Assembly: GCF_000276665.1 (NCBI RefSeq)
Contig: NW_004955459.1
Coordinates: 10,852,021 to 10,916,020 of the forward strand
DNA: 64,000 nt
Direction of reading: 5' to 3'
DNA from: Chinchilla lanigera
Lineage: Eukaryota > Chordata > Mammalia > Rodentia > Chinchillidae
In this document: positions 55,656 to 64,000 of the stretch, piece after piece
Numbering within the stretch: the stretch's first letter is position 1
How the letters are laid out: the number at the start of each line of letters is the position of its first letter
Position numbers and translations under genes: made by a program
Notes under the pieces: model-generated
The model's database searches: none
The model's input: the letters and a program-made list of their open reading frames with translations, nothing else
Told to the model about the DNA's origin: nothing

Positions 55656-57285
55656 AGGAGACACTCTTTATGAATCACTATGGAACATCATTGAATGCTG
55701 AACTTGGTTAATATAGTTTATTTCTAAAGATGCTTATTCTGGTGGTGATTGTTATTGGTGATGCCAAGTCCATTTTTTGCCCTGAAGCTCAGTCCCAGGG
55801 AGAGGCATGCACCGAGGCACAGTGTCATGAGCAGTGTGCGTAGTTCTTCGTTGAACAGTCCGCACCCACAGATATGTAACTAATGGCACATATGTGAGAA
55901 CATAAGCTTTCAGAGGTCATTTTCTGCCTCCCTCTGCTTCAAGGGAATCGTCACACTTTCAAGTTCTTCCAGAAAGAACTTTCTTTCTCATTCACTTTGC
56001 CTCTTACACAATGTCAACTGAGAAGAGTCCCTCACATCTGTGGGTCAAACACTTTAGCATTTAACAACCTTCATGGCCAGGAAATTGATTCTGACATTCA
56101 AGCTGAATTCTTCTTGTTGTCTATTTCCTCCATTTTGGGAACTGGTGGAGTGAGAACAGCTGTTCACCATTCCATCTCTCTGCTCCACCTGCTTAGCGGG
56201 GAAAATGTCCCAGCACCCTTCCTTCTTTACTTTAGGCTTTGGATTAACAAGATGCTAGAGGGTCTGACTGTTCCTCATAGGTCCATCTTGCAAATTTATT
56301 TTAATCCTTGACCCGCTTCCATATTGTTCTTGAACTGTGATAGTTCAAAGCAGCTCTGGTTAAGTGAGTCTGTTTTATGCTTTATCTCAAACATCACATA
56401 CTGTACTTTTCTTTCCACTCCCACTCAACCCCCTCTAATTGAAAAGTCGCACAGATTAACCACTGTGCCTCTTATAAATGACTTGTATTATACTTGTGTA
56501 TACTTGTGTCCCATTATGGTCTTCTGCTTTTTAATTTTTATTTAGTTTGTTGCCCTCAGTGTATATTTTTGCTGCCTATTATTCCTTTACCTTGAACGAG
56601 GGTCTTTTAAATTAATTACTCATTTTTAAAAAGAATCTTGCTTGATACATTTCCTTGTTGAATCTAATTTTGAAGATCATAGTCATGCTTGTAGTAATGT
56701 CCCTCTGATACAAGAAGTTACAAATGACTGTCCCACTCTTTTATATATTTATAGATACTTGACTGCACATACTCTTGTGTTTTCAATGTTAAAAGCAAAG
56801 GTAGAAACAATGGTATCAAACATTTGGTCTGTAGTCAGAGGATTCAGATCTAAAAATTCTGCTGTCAATGATTAAGATTGTTTTAAAAAAATACAAGGTA
56901 CATTTAAGATAGAATATATTTGCGGGTGGAATATGTTATGATAGTGATAATAGTAACAGTGAATGTTTGCTCAGATTGACAATATACTGCATGTGTGATA
57001 CACACATTATGGAAATCACATGAAGCAGGTCATCAGAAAGATAAAAATACCAGGAAGGATAGACTGGTGAGGGATGGAGAAGCCAGAACACTGCCTGGAA
57101 GAGATAGGAATTGAGTTGGGCCTAGATTTGGTTCATATTTCCTGGTTCCAATCCAGTCTTTTGTTTTTAATATATATCTCTTGCAGGGCCTATGAAAGGT
57201 AACATTTTAGATAAGAAAATCAATGCATATTGTTAGCTTGAGAAGTGTTGTTCTAGCATAAAGATATACTCTTTACATGATGACC
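55656..57285. other. Unique or diverged sequence
   Basis: AT-rich. A 104-codon frame at 55,997-56,311 has no recognisable domain. No confident repeat or gene. Confidence 0.4.
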
Positions 57286-57289
57286 TCTC

Positions 57290-57620
57290 TCTTTGTGGAG
57301 ACTGTTAACACAGGTCAATTTGTGGCCAAGAGTGATTTAACAAAGACATGGGCCAGATTTTGCAAACCGATTTGCTTCTGACAAGAAGTAACAATGAAAT
57401 GGTTGTGGATAAATTCTTGTTCTCGCAAGACTCCACATACCTGACTCCATCCACACCTGTACTCCCAGCCAAGTTAAGAGTGAGAGTGCCTGTATTTTTA
57501 CTGCAAATTAAAAAATGATACTTGAAGGAATCAAATGTCAGGCTTCCAGATTCAGCCTCCGGCTCTGGGAACAGAACGGAAGCAAAACCCCTCAAACTAA
57601 CTCAATGAGAAAATGAGGAC
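57290..57620. promoter_or_regulatory. Candidate conserved non-coding element
   Basis: Repeat-free stretch with AACACAGGTCAATTTG (nuclear-receptor half-site) near 57,308, CAAACCGATTTGCTTC near 57,364 and GCAAATTAAAAAATGATA near 57,504. Several CpGs are kept. A 96-codon minus-strand frame covers it but shows no domain. Confidence 0.25.
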
Positions 57621-58030
57621 ATGTGTGGAGCTGGCACCATTCCCCAATCACTCAGCTTCTAAAAGGGACCAAGGTTCACAAGCATTTTCTCCTGCTGTGC
57701 AGACAGTTTCTGCCAGAGCATTGCTCCGGAGCAAGCACCTCATCGTAACATAGCCTAGATTCAAGTCACTTTCCATGCCAGGCACAGGAAGTGGGGTGAG
57801 GATGTGAAGGACCTGAAGATAAAGGGATGACTCTCTCCACTGAGCTGTGGGCCAGTGCAGGAGTTAGCATGAAAATAAATAAGAAATGTGCGATGGGAGA
57901 TGTGCTAAAATCCGGGCCCATGTTTGACAGTGCTCCCTCTGCTCTAATAACCCCAGCTACCATTCAACTTTTTTCCTCCTTTGATGAAGCTTTGCAATAG
58001 CAGTATTCTTACCTTGTGTTTTTATGATCA
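57621..58030. other. Unique sequence
   Basis: No feature recognised. Confidence 0.35.
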
Positions 58031-58034
58031 TATG

Positions 58035-58165
58035 GTGTGTCTGATGTCCTTCATTGCTGTAAACTCCTTGAGTGGAAGTCTGTCTCTATGGTTGTTTGCA
58101 CAGTTCCCACAGGGCCTTTTACAATAGAACACCTTATTTGTTGATGGAAGAGAGGGTGAATGGTG
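58035..58165 (+). repeat. L2 LINE 3' end, sense
   Basis: 'GCTGTAAACTCCTTGAGTGG', 'AAGTCTGTCTCTATGG' and 'CAGTTCCCACAGGGCC' followed by a TTATTTGTTGATGGAAG end match the sense L2 3' end. Confidence 0.7.
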
Positions 58166-58204
58166 GTAGCATGGATATATAGAAAAGGGAAAGTTTAAAT
58201 AATC

Positions 58205-58340
58205 TAGTCTTTTAAAAGATACTCATTCAGCACCTACTATGTGCTAGATAGTTTTTCAAGTGTTTAGGATATAGCAGTGAATGAAATCAACAAAGCCCCT
58301 GACCCTCAGAAAGTTTACATTCAATGGAGAACATCAAATC
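58205..58340 (-). repeat. L2 LINE 3' end, antisense
   Basis: 'CATTCAGCACCTACTATGTG', 'CTAGATAGTTTTTCAAGTGT', 'GGATATAGCAGTGAATGAAA' and 'GAAAGTTTACATTCAATGG' match the antisense L2 3' end. With the sense copy just upstream it makes a convergent L2 pair. Confidence 0.8.
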
Positions 58341-58399
58341 CCACTTGAAGATTTAAGTGGGCTTGACAGTAGACAGGTTAAGTCTCTGGCCTTGGTGAA

Positions 58400-58955
58400 T
58401 AGAAGGAATTTTCATGAGTGGGGAGGAGTATCAGTCTAGAGAAACATATAGCAGAAGATATACAAATGTATAAGAAATTACAAGATTGACTTACCATGGT
58501 CAGCTACAAAACTGGATGAGGAAGTGTGCACAGAGTGTCTGCATGCTACAGGCTGAAGGGTCCAGTCCAAGGTCTGGAGCTCACTGCAGTGTTCTGTGCA
58601 GGTCTATCAGGAGGCTGATGGGTCTGCGATGGAATGCTGAGGAATCTACAACTGAGGCAGAAGGGTCTACACCAGAAGCTGAACAGTCTGCATCACAAGC
58701 CAGGAGATGACTACCAAGCTGAAGGCAAAGACTGGAGCTCTTCTGAAAAACCAGCAATCAGTCTTTCCTCATTTCCCTTTTATTGTGTGCAACCTACCCC
58801 CCTGAGAAGGGGGTCCTTTACACCCATACCATCTGTGCCTTCCTCTTGATCAGGCTCAGGATGAATACAAAGTAAGGACCCTGAGTCCTGCTGAGTCACT
58901 TAGTTAACCTAAACTTCTCAAGTTGACACAATGTATCAACCATAACAGGAGGCCA
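58400..58955 (+). repeat. Unnamed mammalian interspersed repeat with internal short repeats
   Basis: Ends with 'CTTCTCAAGTTGACACAATG' and 'TATCAACCATAACAGG', wording shared by a known mammalian repeat that I cannot name with confidence. Inside, at 58,610-58,705, a unit of about 21-24 bases recurs (GGGTCTGCG, GAATCTACA, GGGTCTACA, CAGTCTGCA, each preceded by GAGG/GAAG-type words). Confidence 0.45.
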
Positions 58956-59254
58956 TTATAGGTGCAGGGTGGGAATGAAGACCTGATGGAAAAAAATGTT
59001 GTGCATTTCTGTCTCATGAAAATGTTAGATGTGCTCAGACCTGATCTTGCTGCTGATTCTAATGTTTGCTCTTTGATACATCCTGTTATAAGCAGGCATT
59101 AGTGGGATCTACTGCACTTATCCCCACATTGGAGGGAGATGAAAAAGGAAGATAAAGAGCAATCATCGAGTCAGCATTTGTCTTACTTATTCTGTATAGC
59201 AGCAAGTTGGTTACTATCACCTCTGGTTTGCAGAGCAGAAAACTGCTGCTCAGA
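58956..59254. other. Unique spacer
   Basis: No feature recognised. Confidence 0.3.
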
Positions 59255-59592
59255 AATAACAGAATACCATAGATTAGGGGCTTAAATGACAAACTTGTTT
59301 CTCACAGTTTTGGAGGTTGTGAGACCCAACATCAAGCCACCAGAAAGGCTGATGGTTGGGAACAGTGCTCTTCCTGGTTTGTAGATGGCCAAATTCTTCT
59401 TGAACCTTCACATGGCCTGCAGGGAAATAATACCTTTGATGTTTCTCTTAAAATGGCAGGAATCCTATTCATGAGGCCTCTAACCTTATGCACTAATTGT
59501 CCCTCAAAGGTTTCATCTGTTGATGTCAGCATGATAGGGGCACAAATTTCAACATATGAATTGCAAGGGGACCCAAACTTCCATCCCACAAC
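59255..59592 (-). mobile_element. MaLR-type LTR (MLT1/MST group), antisense
   Basis: 'ACAGAATACCATAGATTAGG', 'GACAAACTTGTTTCTCACAG', 'TTTTGGAGGTTGTGAGACCC', 'GGAATCCTATTCATGAGGCC', and an end with 'ATTTCAACATATGAATTGCA' match an antisense MaLR LTR. Ancient, non-coding. Confidence 0.85.
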
Positions 59593-59825
59593 ACTTTCAT
59601 AACTTACTGAAATCCATACAAAGGGGTTTAAGGCCAGCTCCTCAGCTGTTTTGATCCTTTACCAGGAAACCAAAGAATTCAAGCAGTCAAACAAATGGGC
59701 CAACAAGCGAGATCTTCTCTGGAGAACCTCATATGTCCTGGCTTTTTGAAGGTCTACCCAGGACCTCAGGTCTAGCAGTGCTGGGCTGGCTTTAGAGACC
59801 CATGTGTCAGAGACCCATGGCTGTG
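59593..59825. other. Unique spacer
   Basis: No feature recognised. Confidence 0.3.
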
Positions 59826-59843
59826 GCCAGGATGATTTTGTTT

Positions 59844-59937
59844 CTTTTTTTTTTTTCCTCCGGTACCGGGAACCGAACTCACGACCTTGCGCTTGCCAGG
59901 CAGGCGCTTTGCCGCTGAGCTAAATCCCCAGCCCCAA
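59844..59937 (-). repeat. ID-type tRNA-derived SINE, young
   Basis: T-run at 59,845-59,856, full antisense ID head. It has an 18-bp target-site duplication with one mismatch, GCCAGGATGATTTTGTTT at 59,826-59,843 and GCCAGGATGACTTTGTTT at 59,938-59,955. Confidence 0.96.
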
Positions 59938-59955
59938 GCCAGGATGACTTTGTTT

Positions 59956-60134
59956 GGCACTCATGCCTAGGGTGATAGCTAGTTGACAGGGAGTTCTGTG
60001 GAAACTCTTCAAGACTGAGCTCTGAGTCTGTGATGATGGCCGTAAGGGAAAAACTGTGGGAGATTAGTGTTAAGAGAGATGGGAAATACACCACTACACT
60101 TGGAGCAAAGTCCAGGGGGTGGGTTCACACTTCT
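59956..60134. other. Unique spacer between two SINEs
   Basis: No feature recognised. Confidence 0.3.
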
Positions 60135-60148
60135 AAAGAACACGTGGA

Positions 60149-60235
60149 GGAGGTGGGGCTGGGGATTTAACTCAGCGGCACAGTGTCTGCCTGGCAAGCC
60201 CTAGGTGGTGAGTTCAATTCCTGGTACTGGAAAAA
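60149..60235 (+). repeat. ID-type SINE, sense
   Basis: GGGGCTGGGGATTTAACTCA, GCGGCACAGTGTCTGCCTGG, GTTCAATTCCTGGTACTGGA and an A tail. It has a 14-bp target-site duplication with one mismatch: AAAGAACACGTGGA at 60,135-60,148 and AAAGAACACTTGGA at 60,236-60,249. The only sense copy in the TTAGCTCAGC-like group. Confidence 0.92.
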
Positions 60236-60249
60236 AAAGAACACTTGGA

Positions 60250-60814
60250 TGACATAAATGCATATTTCCATAGATTTCCTAATGCCCAAATGCTATGAGA
60301 AGTATGACATTTTCTTGTGCCCCTCGATTTTCCCGGGTTACCTACTATTTTCCTAGAAGTCATTCCTTTATCTATTTCTTGAGTTTCATTACTCTCAAGA
60401 ATGGCTGAGGAGTTGGACTTTGTTACCCTTAAGCCCTGGGTTTTGCCTTCCTGGAAGTAAGCCCACTTCCTCCAGTTTAAATAGGAGCTTCAGTCTTGTG
60501 GATGGCCCACTGGCTGTCCTCTAGCCACTCCCTATTTCCTATTCCCACACAGAAGTGGACTAGAGCCACAGCATGAAGTTTGCTCCACTGGGATGTGATC
60601 AGAAGTGACCCAGCCATGTCTGCCGCTGACTCATGCTTTTTCCCTGTTCCCATGGGCCACAATGAAAGGGCCATGGCAGCTTCTGGAAACTACTTATTAA
60701 AGTACTGAAGTTCCTGAAAGAATGTGTGCAATGAGGGGCGCACCAATGTGAACTTGACCCTGCATAGCTTCTGCAAACGTCTGCTGTGTTTAAGCCATCA
60801 CTCATCTTACAGCT
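60250..60814. other. Unique sequence
   Basis: No confident repeat or gene. Confidence 0.4.
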
Positions 60815-61330
60815 GTATTAGTTTCATTGAGCTGTATGACGTAGTGTGACGTAGTGTGAGCTGTATGACGTAGAGCATTGGTGTGAAACAGCAGAAACTG
60901 GTTCTCTCTCATCTCTGGACATGGAAGTCCACAGCCATTTCTGCTGATTCAAACTCGAGATGTAAACAAAGTTGCTTTCTTCTGAAGCCTCTGAGGGAAA
61001 TGTGTTCCATTCCTCTCTCTTAGCTGCTGGTGGTTTGCTTGCAATTTCTCTTGTTCCCTGGCTTGTAGATGTAGCACCCTGCTGTCTGCCTTCATCATTG
61101 CATAATGTTCTCTCCATATGCGTGTCTTTGTGTCCAAATTTCTCCTTTATGTAGGGACACTAATCATATTGGATCAAGGGCCAGTACCACTCCAGAAAGA
61201 TATCATCTTAATTTAGCTATTTATAGCTCTAATGACATTATTTTGAAGTTAAGGTTATATTCTGTGGTACTAGGAGTTAGAACTCTAACATATCTTTTTT
61301 GGGAGGACATAGTTCAAACCATAACAACAA
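60815..61330 (-). mobile_element. MaLR-type LTR (MLT1 group), antisense, nearly full
   Basis: From 'TGTATTAGTTTCATTGAGCT' through 'GCTTGTAGATGTAGCACCCT', 'GGGACACTAATCATATTGGA', 'AGCTCTAATGACATTATTTT', 'TCTGTGGTACTAGGAGTTAG', 'GAACTCTAACATATC' to 'AGTTCAAACCATAACA', the order fits an antisense MLT1-type LTR. A local TGACGTAG amplification lies near its start. Confidence 0.85.
60829..60876. repeat. Short TGACGTAG-containing tandem amplification
   Basis: GAGCTGTATGACGTAG occurs at 60,829-60,844 and again at 60,858-60,873 (period 29), with an extra TGACGTAG between. Three CRE-like TGACGTA words lie within 45 bases inside an old LTR. Confidence 0.88.
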
Positions 61331-62430
61331 TTAACATAAGGATTTCAGAGAAAGCTCTAAAATCATGAGTAAGCATCCCAAAGTCTTTTGGTAGCCATCC
61401 CTTGTCCATAGAGGCTGACTGTCCACGAGGAGGTAGCCTCTTATAAACTTGTCCCTTGTCCTTTCCTGAGAAACAGCCCACCCAACCTTTATTCTCCTGG
61501 ATTTCAGGTTAAGCATGTGTATTTAAATGGCCTCTTTAAACACCTTGGGTCTCAATTTTCTTATCAATAAAATAGGCATAATGCATATTCTATTTATCTT
61601 ACAAGGTTTTGAATGAAGACCAAGTAAATACTCTAGTGACAATTGATGCTCCTTAAGTGCTCTATAGGTTGGCATGATTGGCATGATTTGTTGGGTAAGC
61701 CTTTTCATTTTTTGTTATTGTGCTCAGGTACACAAAATTTGATTGAACAATTCACGGTCAACATAAATTTTCCCTTACCTGTTTCCTCCATTCTTACTCA
61801 TTTATTCTCTGATGATCTTTTCTCATTTTCTGTCACCCACCAGTGACCTTAGGGACTTGTGCCACTAGGGGCAATCTTTCTTTTCTTGGATTAAGACCTA
61901 ACCAATTTCTGTTTCCTGTGGAGTTCCGCAATTTCTGTGACAGATCCCGGATTGTCAGCCTCCTCCTTTTTCCTTGGTTGAGTTGAGGACTGAGCTTGCA
62001 GCACAATCTTGCTCTATATCTGCTCCAAAACAACAGAAGCTGTGTACATATTTATTACTTTAATCCTTCCCACATACTTCAAATCCCAATGAATGAGGAA
62101 ATAAGAGACAAGAGCAGTAGGATTGTAAGGGGTAAAGTTGGTGTGTGGAAATATCCACCATAAATTCTGTGTCATTTTTAGAGATCGTGTTGAGCTTCCC
62201 GGTAGCCAAAGCTAAATTCAACCAAAGCAAGTGGTTGATTATAAAAATAAGAAAAATATTCCTTAAAAGAATCCTGGCTTTTCTGCCAGGAAGTCTAAAC
62301 CTTATATCTGTTTTAATCTTCAGTGAGATCTGTACACTAAATATAGCAGTAATTGCATAGCATATTTTATAGAGCAAACTTCTTTTTTTATTTCATTATT
62401 TGAAATAATTCATGCAATGCTCAATATCAA
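61331..62430. other. Unique sequence
   Basis: No confident repeat. Frames of 60-105 codons are not protein-like. Confidence 0.4.
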
Positions 62431-62434
62431 GTCA

Positions 62435-63145
62435 ATTACAAATTTTAACAACAATGTCATTTATTGTAGAATGGTCAAAACTCAAAACCTTGGCAACACT
62501 GTTGACAATAATATGAAGCAATGAGAAATCTTATTCATTGCTAAAGGTGTAGTCACTTTGAAAGATCGCCTTGCATTTTCTTGTAAAACTAAACACACTC
62601 TTACATGTGATCCAGCAATTTTGCTTCTTAGTATTTACCCACATGAGTCTGAAGAAAAGCCTGCACATGAATGTTTATAGCAGCTTTAATCATAATTAGT
62701 AAGACTTGGAAGCAAGCAAGATAGCTTTCAGCAGGCAAGTGGATAAACAAACATTGGTACACTCATATAATAGGATATTATTCCATAACAGAAAGAAATA
62801 AGCATTCAAACCTTATAAAGACATGGAGGAACTTAAAATACATACTGCTAAGTAAAAGAAACCAGTCTTAAAAGGCTACATTCTGTATGATTCCAACTGT
62901 ACATGACATTTCTAAAAAGGTAAAACTATGGAGACAGTAGAAAGATCACATTGCCAGGGATTAGGGGGAAATAGAGATGAGTAGGTAAAGCTCAGGGGAA
63001 TTTTTAGTGCAGTGAAACTATTCTGTATGAGAGATACATCATATTTTGTGAAGGTGAATATATATCCTTATGCACCTGTTAAAATCCATAGCATGTACAA
63101 TACAGAGTGAACTTTAATGAAAATGTGGATATTAATTAATAATTG
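62435..63145 (+). repeat. Old L1 LINE 3' end, sense
   Basis: L1 3' region in order: TGTGATCCAGCAATTTTGCT, TTAGTATTTACCCACATGAG, TGAATGTTTATAGCAGCTTT, GGCAAGTGGATAAACAAACA, GGTACACTCATATAATAGGA, GGCTACATTCTGTATGATTC, CAACTGTACATGACATTTCT, TACAGAGTGAACTTTAATG. Decayed, non-coding. Confidence 0.87.
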
Positions 63146-63220
63146 TGCATTATTATATTAGTGCACAATATTAAAAATAGGAGAAATACTATACGTGAGA
63201 AGACGTATGTGAGAACTCTT

Positions 63221-63364
63221 TGTTTATTTTGTGGTACTGCGAATTGGACCCAGATCCTTGAGACAGGGTCTTCCTAAATTGCTTGGACTGGCCCGGAAAT
63301 TGTGATCCTCCTGCTTCAGTCTCTCAAGTGTTGGGATCACAGGTGTGTGCGACCAGGCCTGGCT
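63221..63364 (-). repeat. B1-ID dimeric SINE, antisense, with target duplication
   Basis: Short antisense ID half (GTGGTACTGCGAATTGGACC), then GAGACAGGGTCTTCCTAAAT and GATCACAGGTGTGTGCGACC from the antisense B1 half. It is flanked by GAGAACTCTT at 63,211-63,220 and 63,365-63,374. Confidence 0.86.
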
Positions 63365-63388
63365 GAGAACTCTTCGTATTTTTCACTA

Positions 63389-63407
63389 AAAAAAAAAAAA
63401 AAAAAAT
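63389..63407. repeat. A-run
   Basis: About 19 A residues with no clear retroelement upstream in the same orientation. Simple repeat. Confidence 0.7.
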
Positions 63408-63489
63408 TGTGTGTGAATTTAGAACCTCAGAAATATTTCATTAATTTAGTTGAAAATAAAATGCATATGATGGTGCTTCCGCAGTTACA

Positions 63490-63775
63490 CGGCACTAGGT
63501 CATGGATTTAGCACCCCGGCAAGACCAAAGTCTCCCTCTGGTCTCTCAGCTCACAGAGGTGAGGGTCCTGCTGGCTTCCAGCAAAGGCGGGGATGCCGAG
63601 CTCAAGGTGGGCAGAGCGGCCCGGGGTCGGGAGAAGAAAAGGAAGCAGCCCTCGGACCTCTTGCTCATCACTGAACATGGCTTTGCTGTCAGGCAGGTCC
63701 CTTTAACAGCTTTTTATCTCGGGTTTAGTCACTGTCAGGTCAATCTGTCACCTAAAATGTGGTGAAATGTGCCGC
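63490..63775 (+). other. GC-richer stretch with an 87-codon frame, possible exon
   Basis: Frame 63,502-63,765 starts MDLAPRQDQS and carries a basic RGREKKRKQ patch around residues 41-51. GC and CpG rise here relative to the flanking L1/SINE DNA. A donor-like AG|GTGAGG lies at 63,557-63,564 within the frame, and an acceptor-like CTGTCAG ends near 63,692. No protein family is recognised, so coding status is open. Confidence 0.2.
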
Positions 63776-64000
63776 TTTTATAGAAAGCGCAGAAGACAAA
63801 CTTCTCCTGTGTTGTCTAGGTGTTTATTATGAGTTCCACCTTATTGATTGGACAACAAAGACTCAGAGATCAAGTCCCACCACACCAGGTGGCGCAGCGA
63901 ATTCAGCTGGCTGTTTGCAGTCACAGTAGGTGCTAGTCCCCTTCTTGGCCCGAAAGCCCCGCCCACTAACAGTTCAGGCCCCGCCCACTCCTGGCGTGGC
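63776..64000. promoter_or_regulatory. Promoter-like right edge: inverted CCAAT and paired GC boxes
   Basis: GATTGG (inverted CCAAT) lies at 63,846-63,851. The decamer CCCCGCCCAC occurs twice, at 63,957-63,966 and 63,979-63,988, 22 bases apart. GC content climbs to the window end. This combination is typical of a TATA-less mammalian promoter, with the gene probably beyond the right edge or divergent. The transcription start cannot be placed. Confidence 0.42.

Overview
This window reads as non-coding nuclear DNA from a rodent. I find no convincing protein-coding gene, no rRNA or functional tRNA gene, and no CRISPR or bacterial feature. The organism call rests on its SINEs. There are short ID-type (tRNA-derived) SINEs with 14-18 bp target-site duplications, B1-ID dimeric SINEs (a 7SL-derived half joined to an ID half by an A-rich linker), and the usual mammalian fossils (MIR, L2, old L1, MaLR LTRs, Tigger-type DNA transposons). 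Mouse/rat-type B2 and B4 were not seen, which suggests a rodent outside the mouse/rat group (hystricomorph, sciuromorph or castorimorph). I cannot fix the species. A 345-base run of N shows it is a draft assembly.

Layout. Bases 1-13,600 are mostly unique sequence with few repeats: a CpG-dense patch near 0.8-1.0 kb, three ID SINEs between 2.9 and 6.0 kb, and several stretches that look like regulatory DNA (5.1-5.5, 6.9-7.25, 8.9-9.5, 9.9-10.15 and 10.4-11.1 kb). Bases 13,600-26,100 are rich in old repeats: MIR (one split by a SINE), B1 and B1-ID SINEs, L2-like sequence, and an old L1 3' end carrying a complete MER2-type transposon. Bases 27,100-34,100 are the most repeat-poor part and have dense homeodomain/POU-type motifs. 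This is the best place to look for long-range enhancers.

Bases 34,100-50,000 hold an antisense L1 3' end, a Tigger1-type and a MER8-type element, a mariner/Tigger-like MITE, two MaLR-type LTRs each split by a later insertion, an exact 63-bp duplication around a CT tract, and the assembly gap. Bases 50,000-63,500 mix SINEs, L2, two more antisense MaLR LTRs and an L1 3' end with unique sequence. The last 500 bases rise in GC and carry an inverted CCAAT box and two identical GC boxes, which suggests the edge of a promoter for a gene beyond the window.

Repeat families are named from remembered consensus structure, without a database search. Regulatory calls are inferences from motif content and lack of repeats; no conservation data were available. 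The window does not show a new multi-gene system. Its most informative signals are the layered insertions, the exact duplication, the repeat-poor 27-34 kb block and the promoter-like right end.
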